Source: Pelobates cultripes (lineage: Eukaryota; Chordata; Amphibia; Anura; Pelobatidae). From it: a stretch of DNA of 64,000 nt. The DNA is taken from contig OW240915.1 of assembly GCA_933207985.1 (NCBI GenBank), forward strand, positions 122,198,251 to 122,262,250, in the 5' to 3' direction. Below, piece by piece: positions 1-10,324 of this stretch (the first letter of the stretch is position 1; each line of letters begins with the position of its first letter). The translations under genes were made by a program, and so were the position numbers. The notes under the pieces were generated by a model. It was not told the DNA's origin, made no database searches, and saw only the letters and a list, made by a program, of their open reading frames with translations.

Positions 1-454
1 TCTGTCTGTAATTTAAGTCTTCCATCTGGTCCCCTAGGGGAGTGTCCACCAGGTGGGAGACCTGCATAAATACGGGCAGGTAGCCCACAGTAAAACCAGA
101 TCTTATTGACCCTCAATGCGGAGCTTCTGTCTCGTTATTGGGGGGATTTCTTCTTCACGGTTAGAGACTGCTGGATGGAACGAAAGCCGCTTTGGGGATA
201 TTAGTGTTCGACGGTTCCTAGCAGTTCGTATATTGCCGTTCGGGAGTTTGGAGCCGTTCGTGGATTTCGATCGGGAGATTGTCGCTTCCCCTGCATTTCG
301 TTCGTGGATTATAGAGTAAGCGAACAGAGACGGTACTGCAGCCGGGGAAGGTTTACTAAACGGCGGTTTGACTTAAAGACACGGGAGGTGTCTTAACAGG
401 GGGATACTCGCTAAACGGCGGTTTGTACATTTCATTACTGAAGGTACCGTAACA
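1..454 (+). mobile_element. Partial 5' LTR of Gmr1-type Ty3/gypsy element 1
   Basis: This is the 3' portion of a long terminal repeat; its start lies outside the window. It ends in GTAACA, two bases before the primer-binding site, as an LTR should. It holds the promoter box shared by the other LTRs here (33-72). Its last ~60 bp match the end of the 3' LTR at 4809-5985, but the middle differs strongly from that LTR and contains an internal GTGTCTTAACA, which is the terminus of the solo LTR at 15723-16817. The pair is therefore not a simple identical pair. Confidence 0.85.
33..72 (+). promoter_or_regulatory. Shared LTR promoter box with TATA-like CATAAATA
   Basis: Two adjacent inverted-repeat blocks (TCCCCTAGGGGA and CCACCAGGTGG) are followed by CATAAATA at 65-72. 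The same block occurs at 5606-5650, 16510-16560 and, on the minus strand, 9457-9501. The conservation across otherwise diverged LTRs suggests a core promoter. Transcription start is inferred, not seen. Confidence 0.55.
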
Positions 455-456
455 AC

Positions 457-475
457 TGGTGGCAAGCGACGGGAT
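457..475 (+). promoter_or_regulatory. Primer-binding site, tRNA-Leu-like
   Basis: TGGTGGCAAGCGACGGGAT starts two bases after the LTR end. It is a variant (one extra A and one substitution) of the site at 35207, which is an 18-base match to the complement of the 3' end of vertebrate tRNA-Leu (AAG/UAG) with CCA. Confidence 0.65.
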
Positions 476-515
476 GATCCTCAACGCCCAAAGAAACCAC
501 TACAACCAGGATTAA

Positions 516-2387
516 ATGGAACTACAATACCAGAACTTGAGAAGAGCGACCCTAAAGGATTTATTGGAACAAAGAGGCGGACAAGCCAGTAACCTCAGGA
601 AGAGGCATATTATTGCACTATTGCTGGAAATGGATGGAGTAACGGCGGAAGAGGGAACCAATGGACCCAGCACAGCTGACAGAACCCCCGAGGAGGCAAG
701 CTTCGACCGGGCGGTAAGAATCAGGCTGGCCCATTATGGTCCCAACCCAACTACTGAGACTGTCACCCAGGTCATAGCCGCTGTGGAGGCCAACCTGCTA
801 CGCCAAAGAAGTGCTGCAGCAGCCCCAGTCACAGCAAACCCGGGAGATAGGAAAAAGGTACCATTTACAGCGTTTAAAGCCTTCAGTGAGACAGAAGGAG
901 AGATTGATGGGTACCTTGCTGATTTTGAGCGGCAATGTGCCCTGCACAAGGTACCCCTAGAAGACTGGGTTACTATACTGTCTGGCAAGCTATCCTGCCG
1001 GGCCAGCGAGGCTTTTCGGGCCATTCCAGATGAGGAGATTGGGGATTATGGGGCCGTCAGGGAAGCTTTACTCTCCCGGTATGCTGTTACACCTGAGGCG
1101 TACCGGAGGAGGTTCCGAGACACGGTTAAAACCTCTGGGGACTCATATGTGGAATGGGCATGCAAGGTGCACCGCACAGCCGCTCACTGGATGGCGGGGT
1201 GCCAGGCTGTATCAGGGGAAGAGGTGCTGCAGATGTTCCTCTTAGAACATTGCTTTGACAAATTGCCAGCAGGGGTCAGAGAGTGGGTAAGGGACCGTAA
1301 ACCCTCCACTCTGCACGAAGCAGCTCGCCTGGCGGATGAGTATACCGACGCCCGCAAACTGGACAGTCTCATCAGTAAGGCTCCCGCCAGAGTGGAGTAC
1401 AGGCCAGCAACACCAGCACCAGCCAACCTCTACCAGCCTCCCATGACTCGCCCAGCAGCACCTCCTCCATCTGCCCCGTACCAACAGCCACCTAGGTTTA
1501 ATGCACGGGAATACACGCAACCCATTCGGTGCTACCTGTGCAAGCAACTAGGGCACAAGCGACCAGAGTGCCCGATGAACAGCGCCAACCAGAACCAGTC
1601 CTGGAGGAGACCAGCCGGCGGCAATCCACGACCTCCCCTCCCGGCCGCTCACTGCGTAGAGGAAGAAGAGTGCTGGGGCATCCTGCATAAGGCAGACCCC
1701 GTTCAGGCTGCTCACCGGGATAACCGACAGCATCACCAGCAGTGTGTGAAAGTAAATGGGAAGGAGGTCAGTGGTCTACGAGATACCGGGGCAACTATGA
1801 CCTTGCTCCAGAAGCACCTGGTATCCGAAGCCCAACATACAGGGGACACGGTCGCCGTACGAGTAGCTGAAGGTGCCGTGTTCCGTCTGCCCGTTGCCCG
1901 GGTACATTTGGATTGGGGAGTGGGCGCTAGACATGTGAATGTGGGGGTCATGAAGGACTTACCAGCGGATGTCCTCCTTGGGTCCTACGCTCCCATGGGT
2001 CCTGCTGAAGTGGATGCTGTCACGACCCGTGCCCAGACCCGTGCCGCCGAGACCGGCCCACCTGCTGCTGAGACCCAGGTAAGACTCTCTCCCCCGACTT
2101 GTACCTTAGACCAGGCCCCTTTAGGTTGGGATACCCCTGAGATGTACAGGAAGGAAACCAGGGAAGACCCGACGCTAGCCAAGTACAGGGCCAGGGCCGA
2201 TTCTGGGGGAGAAGGAGTAGATGGAGAGCACTACGAGTGGGTGGGGGATAGACTATACAGGATCCCGAAACCGTCCCAGAAGCCGAGTACCCCTCCGCAG
2301 AATCGACAGCTAGTGGTAAGCGGGGGGATCACCCAAAAGCTAGGCTTCAGTCGATGCCTATCATTGGAGAACCCTTTTCCCGCATAG
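516..2387 (+). CDS. gag: Gag-protease part of Gmr1-type gypsy element, with frameshifted tail
   Basis: Gag packages element RNA and the retroviral-type aspartic protease matures the polyprotein. The first AUG after the primer site is used. Visible parts: a SAP-like segment at residues ~8-40 (TLKDLLEQRGG..SN), the motif YGPNP, a capsid segment at ~195-281 that resembles the vertebrate SCAN domain (YRRRFRD...LLEH...WVRDRKP), a CCHC knuckle CYLCKQLGHKRPEC near residue 340, and the protease site LRDTGATMTLL near 421. The frame runs into the integrase N-terminal region and is then broken by a deletion of ~167-169 bp near 2312 that removes the HHCC zinc finger and puts the rest of pol in another frame. 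The last ~25 residues are therefore out-of-frame. Compared with the copy at 35258, gag and pol were originally one ORF. Confidence 0.9.
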   Translation: MELQYQNLRRATLKDLLEQRGGQASNLRKRHIIALLLEMDGVTAEEGTNGPSTADRTPEEASFDRAVRIRLAHYGPNPTTETVTQVIAAVEANLLRQRSAAAAPVTANPGDRKKVPFTAFKAFSETEGEIDGYLADFERQCALHKVPLEDWVTILSGKLSCRASEAFRAIPDEEIGDYGAVREALLSRYAVTPEAYRRRFRDTVKTSGDSYVEWACKVHRTAAHWMAGCQAVSGEEVLQMFLLEHCFDKLPAGVREWVRDRKPSTLHEAARLADEYTDARKLDSLISKAPARVEYRPATPAPANLYQPPMTRPAAPPPSAPYQQPPRFNAREYTQPIRCYLCKQLGHKRPECPMNSANQNQSWRRPAGGNPRPPLPAAHCVEEEECWGILHKADPVQAAHRDNRQHHQQCVKVNGKEVSGLRDTGATMTLLQKHLVSEAQHTGDTVAVRVAEGAVFRLPVARVHLDWGVGARHVNVGVMKDLPADVLLGSYAPMGPAEVDAVTTRAQTRAAETGPPAAETQVRLSPPTCTLDQAPLGWDTPEMYRKETREDPTLAKYRARADSGGEGVDGEHYEWVGDRLYRIPKPSQKPSTPPQNRQLVVSGGITQKLGFSRCLSLENPFPA

Positions 2388-4813
2388 CCGTTGACATTGT
2401 GGGTCCACTGGCCAGGGCTAGCCCATCGGGTAAGAAGTATATTCTCACCGTGGTGGACTACGCCACACGTTATCCAGAGGCAGTAGCGCTGTCTAATATA
2501 GAGGCAGAGACGGTTGCTGATGCCCTGGTTACAATCTTCACTAGGGTCGGGTTCCCTCAGGAGATTCTCTCCGATCAGGGAACCCAGTTCACCGCTGTGC
2601 TTACCCAGCAGCTGTGGAAGGTGTGCGGTATTAAACCTCTGCTTAGCTCACCGTATCACCCACAGACTAACGGTCTCTGCGAGCGATTTAATGGCACCCT
2701 CAAACAGATGTTGAGGACCTTTACTGACACTTGCAGAGACTGGGAGCGATTCCTGCCTCATCTGCTATTTGCATACAGAGAGGTGCCCCAGGAATCTACT
2801 GGGTTCTCCCCCTTTGAGTTACTCTATGGGAGAAGGGTCCGTGGACCCCTAGATCTCATTAGAGGACACTGGGAGGGGGAGACAGAGCAAGAAGGGACTC
2901 CCATAGTGCCATATGTCCTGGAACTCCGGGACCGCATGGAGAAACTATCCCTGATGGTCAGGGAGAATCTCCAGGCGGCCCAGGGGAGACAGAAACGGTG
3001 GTACGATCGGGGTGCCCGACAGCGGGTCTTCCAGGTTGGGCAGAAGGTTCTGGTACTCAAGCCTGTGAAGACAAACAAGATGCAAGCATCTTGGCAGGGC
3101 CCGTATAAAGTGTTAGCTCAGGTGTGTGATACTACCTACCTTATAGCCAGCTGTTCAGATGAAAGGATTCAGCGATCCTTCCATGTGAACATGCTGAAGG
3201 AGTATCAGGAACGACCAGAGGATGTTGCGGCAGTATGTGCCCCAGCTACTGACGACTCCGAGAACTTACCTTTACCTGACTTGTTAGAGAGGGATCCCCA
3301 GACAGACCTTACTAGTCTTGTACAGCTGGGGGACCGGCTAAACCCGGCAGAGAAGGTACAGGCGAGACAGTTACTGTGGGAGAAGCAGGCGAGGTTCTCC
3401 CAAGAACCCGGGTACACTACCCTAGCTGTACACAAGGTCGAGACACCCGGACAGAACCCTCTACGACAACCCCCATACCGTATCCCTGAAGCAGTCCGAG
3501 AAGGAATGCGGACGGAGATACAGGAGATGACCAGGCTGGGGGTTATCGAACACTCAGACAGTCCTTGGGCCTCGCCTGTAGTTCTGGTGCCTAAGAAAGA
3601 TGGGACCACCCGGTTCTGTGTGGACTACAGGCGGCTCAACGAGCGGACCACCACTGATGCCTACCCTATGCCCCGGGTAGACGAGTTATTAGACCGCATT
3701 GCCAGGGGGCGCTACTTGACCACCATTGACCTGTGTAAAGGTTATTGGCAGATTCCCCTGGCCGAGGATGCTATCCCTAAGTCGGCATTCGTCACCCCAT
3801 TTGGCCTGTACCAGTTTAAGGTTATGCCATTTGGGATGAAGAATGCTCCGGCTACGTTCCAGCGTATGGTGGATAGGCTCCTCGATGGCTTCCAGGACTT
3901 TGCATGTGCATACCTGGATGACATTGCGGTCTACAGTGAGTCCTGGGAAGACCATTTAGTACACGTGGGGGTGGTGCTGGACAAAATTCGGGCCGCAGGC
4001 CTGACCTTGAAGCCAGACAAGTGCCATCTAGGCATGGCAGAAGTGCAGTACTTGGGTCACAGGGTAGGATGTGGGAGCCAGAGACCAGAGCCAGCCAAGG
4101 TAGAAGCTGTAGCGAACTGGCCCACACCTATCACCAAGACCCAAGTGCTGGCCTTCCTGGGGACAGCAGGGTATTACCGACGTTTTGTCCCTGACTACAG
4201 TACGGTTGCTAAGCCCTTGACTGACCTGACTAAGAAGAATTTGCCTAAGCAGGTCCTGTGGTCTCCAGCTTGTGAAGCCGCGTTTCAAACACTCAAGCAG
4301 GTTCTTGTTAATGCTCCTGTCCTGGCTGCCCCAGTCCCTAACAAACGTTTTCTTGTACATACAGATGCTTCCATGTATGGACTGGGGGCTGTGCTAAGCC
4401 AGGTCGAGGAAGATGGAGGAGAGAACCCTGTCGCATACTTAAGCAGAAAGTTACTACCCCGGGAAGTAAGTTATGCGGCAGTGGAGAAAGAGTGTTTAGC
4501 CCTGGTCTGGGCACTGAAGAAACTGAGCCCTTATTTATACGGACAAGAATTCTCCCTTATTACAGACCATAACCCCCTTGTCTGGCTTAACCGGGTCTCA
4601 GGAGACAATGGCAGACTGCTGAGGTGGAGTTTGGCACTACAACCTTACAACTTCACCATCAGCTACCGACCCGGTAAGCAGAATGGGAACGCGGATGGGT
4701 TGTCCCGGCAAACAGACGTCCCTACTTCTTCCCAGTCCGGTCATCCCCAAGTTGACCCGCCAAAGGGTCAAGCCGGGTCTGCCGGAGTGTTCCACAAGGG
4801 GGGAGCCGTGTGA
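2354..4813 (+). CDS. pol: Pol: integrase core, reverse transcriptase and RNase H, in that order
   Basis: The protein starts inside integrase. The integrase core shows the catalytic triad (VDIVGPL, SDQGTQF, LCERFNG, with D-35-E spacing) and PYHPQTNG, then a GPY/F-like module (WQGPYKVL). RT follows, with FCVDYRRLN, TTIDLCKGYWQIPL, MPFGMKNAPATFQ and YLDD near residue 520. RNase H has HTDAS near 670, and the segments EKECLALVWALKKL and TDHNPLVW. Integrase before RT is the Ty1/copia-like order that marks the Gmr1 group of Ty3/gypsy elements. The ORF is open to its stop, which overlaps the first bases of the 3' LTR. The zinc-binding N-terminus of integrase is missing, so the true start was upstream in the gag frame; the AUG at 2354 is only the first one in this frame. 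Confidence 0.92.
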   Translation: MPIIGEPFSRIAVDIVGPLARASPSGKKYILTVVDYATRYPEAVALSNIEAETVADALVTIFTRVGFPQEILSDQGTQFTAVLTQQLWKVCGIKPLLSSPYHPQTNGLCERFNGTLKQMLRTFTDTCRDWERFLPHLLFAYREVPQESTGFSPFELLYGRRVRGPLDLIRGHWEGETEQEGTPIVPYVLELRDRMEKLSLMVRENLQAAQGRQKRWYDRGARQRVFQVGQKVLVLKPVKTNKMQASWQGPYKVLAQVCDTTYLIASCSDERIQRSFHVNMLKEYQERPEDVAAVCAPATDDSENLPLPDLLERDPQTDLTSLVQLGDRLNPAEKVQARQLLWEKQARFSQEPGYTTLAVHKVETPGQNPLRQPPYRIPEAVREGMRTEIQEMTRLGVIEHSDSPWASPVVLVPKKDGTTRFCVDYRRLNERTTTDAYPMPRVDELLDRIARGRYLTTIDLCKGYWQIPLAEDAIPKSAFVTPFGLYQFKVMPFGMKNAPATFQRMVDRLLDGFQDFACAYLDDIAVYSESWEDHLVHVGVVLDKIRAAGLTLKPDKCHLGMAEVQYLGHRVGCGSQRPEPAKVEAVANWPTPITKTQVLAFLGTAGYYRRFVPDYSTVAKPLTDLTKKNLPKQVLWSPACEAAFQTLKQVLVNAPVLAAPVPNKRFLVHTDASMYGLGAVLSQVEEDGGENPVAYLSRKLLPREVSYAAVEKECLALVWALKKLSPYLYGQEFSLITDHNPLVWLNRVSGDNGRLLRWSLALQPYNFTISYRPGKQNGNADGLSRQTDVPTSSQSGHPQVDPPKGQAGSAGVFHKGGAV
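4795..4808 (+). promoter_or_regulatory. Polypurine tract
   Basis: A purine-rich AAGGGGGGAG run sits directly before the TGTGACAG start of the 3' LTR, the expected site of plus-strand priming. Confidence 0.7.
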
Positions 4814-5985
4814 CAGACCCATCTGTCTGGATTATAACTGCTTTGTTCGCCTGTTTTGCCGGTTACATGAATTTCCCCATTCGTATGCTTTATTCAAGAG
4901 AATGTCGGTTTTGTCGAACGAAACTACAGAACGGACGGCCACCCAGAAGAGAAGTGTGCTGCTGGTTAACCTATTGATCCCAATTAAAACGTTGCGGTTA
5001 ACCACAGACACTTCACAATTAAAACCGAATGCCGGGTGGTCGTCGTTCGTATGTCGACCACGAGGCGGCGGCCATTTTGCCCATGCGAAAGACCAGCGGT
5101 GTTCGACGATTATTTCATGGATCTGAAAACGGACACTTTTTCAGCCGAACACCGCTGAAGCCGTCGACCTCCCCTTCTCAATCGACAAAAGTATACGAAT
5201 GCCAGCTGTTCGGGAGATTCAACCACACGAATGGACTTAACCCAGATAGCCGTCCCATGGAGTCAATCGCATACAGAAGAACCGAAAGAGACTTTGACTC
5301 CATGGCGATTGAACTATGCAAATGGGATCTGAGCGCTATTCTCCAATAATGTGCACTCAGATCCAGGCTATCTGGGGATACGTGATACGAATGTAATATG
5401 TTCGGCAGTTATGAAGTTAGGGATTTTCATGTGTTTTTGTGACTTGTGTTTAAAATGGCGATTGCCTCTGCCCGGGGAGATAATTGAGTTACTTCCCAAT
5501 TATCCCCCGAGCAGAGGGGAGGGAACTGTACTGCATGCTGGGAATATTGTGGGGATGTATGTCCAAAATGTCCCCATGTTCCTCTGCACTTTCAGTCTCA
5601 CATTTGGTCCCCTAGGGGAGTGTCCACCAAGTGGGAGACCTGCATAAATACCGGGCAGGTAGCCCACAGTAAATCAGTTCGTGTTTTACCCTCAAAGCGG
5701 AGTTTGGTCTCGTTATTGGGGGGATTTGGTTACCAGCGACTAAGGACTGCTTATTTGGATTATTTGCCGCTTGGGAGATATTGACGTTCGGTTACTATTT
5801 GCCATTCGTGGATTTGCAGCTCGTGAAGGGAATTAGCCGTACAGGTACCGTTCGGGAGTTTGGAGTGTTCCCTGGCTGGCGGTTCGCATGGTTTTACTAT
5901 ACCCGCTACCCGACCACATTATTGCGAACGGGGGATACTCGCTAAACGGCGGTTTGTACATTTCATTACTGAAGGTACCGTAACA
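4809..5985 (+). mobile_element. 3' LTR of Gmr1-type element 1
   Basis: The LTR runs from TGTGACAG to GTAACA (1177 bp). It contains the shared promoter box with CATAAATA at 5643-5650. Its final ~60 bp equal the end of the 5' LTR. The target duplication cannot be read because the 5' side lies outside the window. Confidence 0.85.
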
Positions 5986-7070
5986 CATGTCCTGTGCCCG
6001 ACAAGGTCCATTTGGGTGGTAACCTTGTGGGAAAATACTGTATAAAAGAAGCAGATGTAAAATTAAACCTTCAGTTCTACTTCACTCTCAATCTAGAGTC
6101 TTGTCTCTTACAGGGGAAAAGGCTTTACAGCTATCACTCTTGTAAGAGCTTCACTACTTGGGATGACTACTGGAATGCTGTGAATACCCCTCACACTCGG
6201 GAGAAGGACACCCTCTAGCGGTGGCAACCCCTCTACTCATCGGGGTAACTGCTACAGTCACAATCCCTTCTTTTGCCTCTTTAACTGATTTACACCGCTT
6301 TGAAGCTGACACAAGGCCTTGTGGGAGACAAAATGTTTGACCATAGCTGACCTTGTAGGAGACACAAGGTTTGACCATAGACAAAATTCTGGTCAAACAA
6401 GGAGGGACAGGTAGGTTTAACCAAATCAGTAGCCCTAATATTCATTTCACATTTTCATGATTTTGAGCACATAGGAAAGAGGCAAAACCTTAAGGCCCTA
6501 CAAGTTCGATAAATATGCCGTGGCCTTTTATGCGGAGACATAAATAAGTAGATGCTTGATTTGCACAATGAACAATCCTGGAGGGACAACATATGGTAAA
6601 CATGACCATCTGCTTCCACCTAAAGGGCAAATGCAGCACTTTCAGATAGTCTTCACCCATATGCCAAAGTCTAAAGGAAGATGTAGACCATTTCAGCAAG
6701 TGGTCAGAAGCATTTCCTCGAAGAGGAAAGATGCCAAATAGGTAGCACAAATCCTCTGTAAAGAGATCGTCCCCAGATTCTGTTGCCCTTTACAGATTAA
6801 CTGTCATGTTCCTGAGCAGGTCAGAAAGGAGACGATTGCCAGGGTTATTGGTTGAAACTTTATTTGTCTTTTTAGACATAACAATTCACTTGAAAGAAAT
6901 AATTAAGGCAATATGCCACAAACAGGATATCTTGAAAGAAAATGAATAAAGTCTTTTATATACAAGTAGGTTTGACGTTATTCCTAAATAGATTAGTAAT
7001 GTGTGGAATGTCACACTGCAGCCAGGTTTAGGATGATACAGGGTTGAAATGGTTAAAGCTGGTAAGTAGA
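5986..7070. other. Unassigned sequence, part LTR-like
   Basis: There is no convincing coding region. Around 6040-6120 a TATAAAAG, an ATTAAA polyadenylation-like signal and a TCTTGTCTCTTACAG context resemble the promoter/R region of a retroviral-type LTR, but no termini or target duplication were found. A short internal repeat (GGAGACA...GTTTGACCATAG) occurs twice at 6320-6380. From 6400 to 7070 I see nothing recognisable. Confidence 0.3.
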
Positions 7071-7400
7071 GTTGAGTGAACCTGAACTGTAAAGTTCGGG
7101 TTCATACTGAACATTAGGTTTTTTGGACCCCGGACCCGAACCCGGACATATCACTGTATGTTCAGGTTTGGCGTTCGGTATTCATCGATTTAATGGCGCG
7201 TTTTGAAAAGCTGCAGGGCAGCCAATCATCAAGCGTTGACTCGTGTGCCCTTAGAAGCCATCACAGCCATGCCTACTAATAGCATGGCTGTGATTGGCCA
7301 GTGCAGCATGTGACTCAGCCTCTATATATAAGCTGGAGTCGCGTAGCGCCGCACGCACATGCGGTCTTATTAGTGTAGGGAGATGATGCTGCCGCTGATA
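7071..7400 (+). repeat. hAT-like element terminus and 5' region
   Basis: The block opens TAGAGTTGAGTGAACC, which fits the YARNG start of hAT inverted repeats, followed by GAACCTGAAC/GTTCGGGTTC-rich sequence. It continues through a CATGGCTGTGATTGGC inverted repeat (~7267-7300) to TATATATAAGC at ~7324-7334. The same first 40 bases recur at 21499-21540. No transposase is present. The hAT assignment is an inference from the terminus only. Confidence 0.4.
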
Positions 7401-7429
7401 GGGACAGCTTAGGAAAGAATTCTGCACAC

Positions 7430-8030
7430 TAGTACATTAGTGGGGTGGGATTCATTTCATATCTGAGAGTCAGATAGAAGCTTCAAATACCGTGGTTACA
7501 ACGGAGTTTTAAAACGTAAATTTTTTTTTGGTGCTAAATAGTACATTAGTGGGGTAGTACATTAGTGGTGTGCACTTCATATCTGATTGTCAAATAGAAT
7601 CGTCAAATACTGCTGTCACATTGCAGTTTTAAAACTTAAAATTTTTTGGGTCCTAAACTCCTAAATAGTATTTTAGTGGGGTGCACTTCATAACTGAGAG
7701 TCAAATAGAAGCGTCTAATAGTGTGCTTACAGCGCAGTGGTAAACATTGTTATTTTCTGGGTTCTAATCTGCTAAATAGTACATTTTGGAGCTTGCACTT
7801 CATATCTGAGAGTCAAATAGAAGCGTCTAATAGTGCGCTTACAGAGCACTTGTAAACATTCTTATTTTCTGGGTGCTAATCTGCTAAATAGTACATTTTG
7901 TGGCCTGCTCTTCATATCTGAGAGTCAAATAGAAGCGTCTAATAGTGTGCTTACTATTGTAAACAGTTGTAAACATTCTAATTGTTTTGCTGCTAATCTG
8001 CTGCTTCATATCTGAGAGTCAAATCGAAGC
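7430..8030. repeat. Tandem repeat, ~110-bp unit, first block
   Basis: Units contain the phrases CTAAATAGTACATT and TTCATATCTGAGAGTCAAATAG and recur about every 105-125 bp. Units are diverged from each other. The array resumes at 8415 after an interruption. Confidence 0.7.
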
Positions 8031-8032
8031 GT

Positions 8033-8412
8033 AACTTTGATTCGAATTTACTACATCGGTCACTTGTAATATTGTTTCACACCTACAATACTTGTTACAC
8101 AGATCTAAGTGATAGAAAACAAACTGATATTTTCTACACTAGAAACTACCAGATAACAAGCTGCTATATTTAAACCAGTGATCAATAGCTAAGAGGTACT
8201 TCAACAATATTGTAATTCTGGGGCAATACCCTCACTAGTCAAACTGAGAGGTCAGTTTATAGGGAAAACTGTTGCCTGGAGGAAATTCTAAAACAATTTC
8301 CATATGTCCTTTGCAGACTTTACATGCTGGAAAAACGCAGGTGCCAACTGCTGTGGCTTTCTGCAGTGTGCATACCGGCAAGGAGGGCAGGGTTGGGGAG
8401 TGGGTGGAAGAT
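8033..8412. repeat. Dispersed repeat copy 1, inside the ~110-bp array
   Basis: The first ~280 bp are a near copy of 10325-10596. The remainder (TGCTGGAAAAACGCAGG, CTTTCTGCAGTGTGCATAC, GGAGGGCAGGGTT) matches 21149-21275. These two distant pieces form one older copy that was split by the CR1 LINE, which makes this copy the empty-site reference. Confidence 0.65.
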
Positions 8413-8414
8413 GA

Positions 8415-8690
8415 TGTGTGCTAATTTGCTAAATAGTACATTTTGTGGCCTGCTCTTCATATCTGAGAATCAAATAGAAGCATCTAATACTGCGGTTACA
8501 GCACAATTGTAAACATTCTAACTGTTTTGGTGCTAAACAGTACATTTTGGGGTGTGCACTTCATATCTAAGAGTCAAATAGAAACGTCTAATAGTGTGCT
8601 TACAGCGCACTTGTAAAAATTCTAATTTCTGGGTGCTTATCTGCTAAATAGTACATTTTGGGGCCTGCTTTTCATATCTACAAGTCATGC
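8415..8690. repeat. Tandem repeat, ~110-bp unit, second block
   Basis: Three further units of the same array begin near 8426, 8531 and 8640. Confidence 0.65.
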
Positions 8691-9126
8691 TACAACAAAA
8701 TTAAACAAGTTTTAAAATATGTATGGGCCAACCAGTGGCTGTAAACAACAAACAAAGTTTTACTGGTTACATTCATGACTAAACACTCTAGTGAACAGGA
8801 CCGTCATGTAGTGTGTTCTTTTTTAAAAAAAATCATACAGCATCCTTTCATGTGCTTTTCAGATGTCATATTGTGAATTACCAATTTTTGTTTAGCCTGA
8901 TTTTTGTTTAAAAAAGTGAAAAAAAAGTGTTATTGTGATCGCTTCATATACAGAAACATTAATATACATTTCTATATTGTGTAAAGACACAACTACAAAG
9001 TTAAAAACCAAACGCCAAAACAACATGCCAGACAATCTACCTATGCATGGCTCGTGTAATACAATAAGTCTACATCTTAAAAATGCAATAACCCACAGAA
9101 GATGGGCGAGAATTTTTTTTGCAAAT
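8691..9126. other. AT-rich sequence without recognised content
   Basis: I see no coding region, repeat terminus or RNA gene here. Confidence 0.4.
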
Positions 9127-9131
9127 GTAAC

Positions 9132-10324
9132 TGTAACTGACCGTTTTGCACAAAAGGGAAAAAAAACGCTTAGACGATAATCCCCTTTTAGAGACAGGCA
9201 CAGCTACTGTAGAATCACCAAAACTCACAAATTGAATACAAGTGAATGCACCGAACTGCATACAAGGGAATGCTCCAAACACTCGAACTGGAACCTCACA
9301 AATAGCTGCTAACAGACGAACAGGAAAAGCTCCCAAGCGGCTTACATTCCTGGCAATCAGTCCTTAGCAGCATATAGTAAATCCCCCCCAAAGACGAGAC
9401 AGAGCTCTGTGTTGAGGGTCAAGCAGTGGTCTGTTTAATGAGGGCTACCTGCCCAGTATTTATGCAGGTCTCCCACCTGGTGGACACTCCCCTAGGGGAC
9501 CAGATGAAAGACTGTAACAAAAGACAGACATGTACCAATTACAGACATACAGAAGTAAAACATCCCCACAATGCATCCTGGCTTCCTCCCCTCTGCCCTG
9601 GAGAAGTAATTCAATTATCTCCCAGGACAAAGGCAAAACTCCATTACACACGTGGGGACACAAAACCAGTATTATACTTTAAAATACATAAAGTAACATT
9701 TATTACATAAAACACAGACATGTAACATATCCCCAGATAGCTCAGGTCTGAGCGCACATTATTAAGCGAATGGCGCTCAGACCACACGAATACAGTTTAA
9801 TCGCCATGGAGCCAAAGTCTTTACAGTCAGTTTCATACGAATGGGCTCCATGGGATTCCTATCTGGGGTATAACACATTCAACCAAAACTACCGAACACC
9901 GGGCTGTTCGTGCACTTCCACCGAACAAGAAGGGAGGTCGGCGGCTTCAGCGGTGTTCGCGCAAAACTGTGTCCGATTTTAGTTCCATGAAAATAGGGGC
10001 GAACACCGCTGTGCATTCGTATGTTTAAAATGGCTGCGACCTTGTGTTCGGGATACAAATGGCGGCCACCCAGCATTCGGCAATTAAGCTGGGGTTAACC
10101 GCAGCTTCAGGGAGGTTAATTGCCGGCACACTCCAGCTCCCAGGTGGTCTATTTATTCGTGCGATTGTTCGGTAGATTGAATCTACCGAACAACCGGCAA
10201 AAAAGTACGAATACAGCTTTTCTGCAGGCGAAATAAAGTCTTTTAAAAGGGGGCCATAGTCCAGAGACAGCAGGCGAGCAACCAGGCTTCTCCAATGCAA
10301 TTTGGCGAGATTGGTCTCGTCACA
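9132..10324 (-). mobile_element. Solo gypsy LTR, minus orientation, TSD GTAAC
   Basis: On the minus strand it reads from TGTGACGAGACC to CAGTTACA. It is flanked by GTAAC at 9127-9131 and 10325-10329, a 5-bp duplication typical of Ty3/gypsy. It carries the shared promoter box (9457-9501, minus strand). No internal region remains, so it arose by LTR-LTR recombination. Confidence 0.88.
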
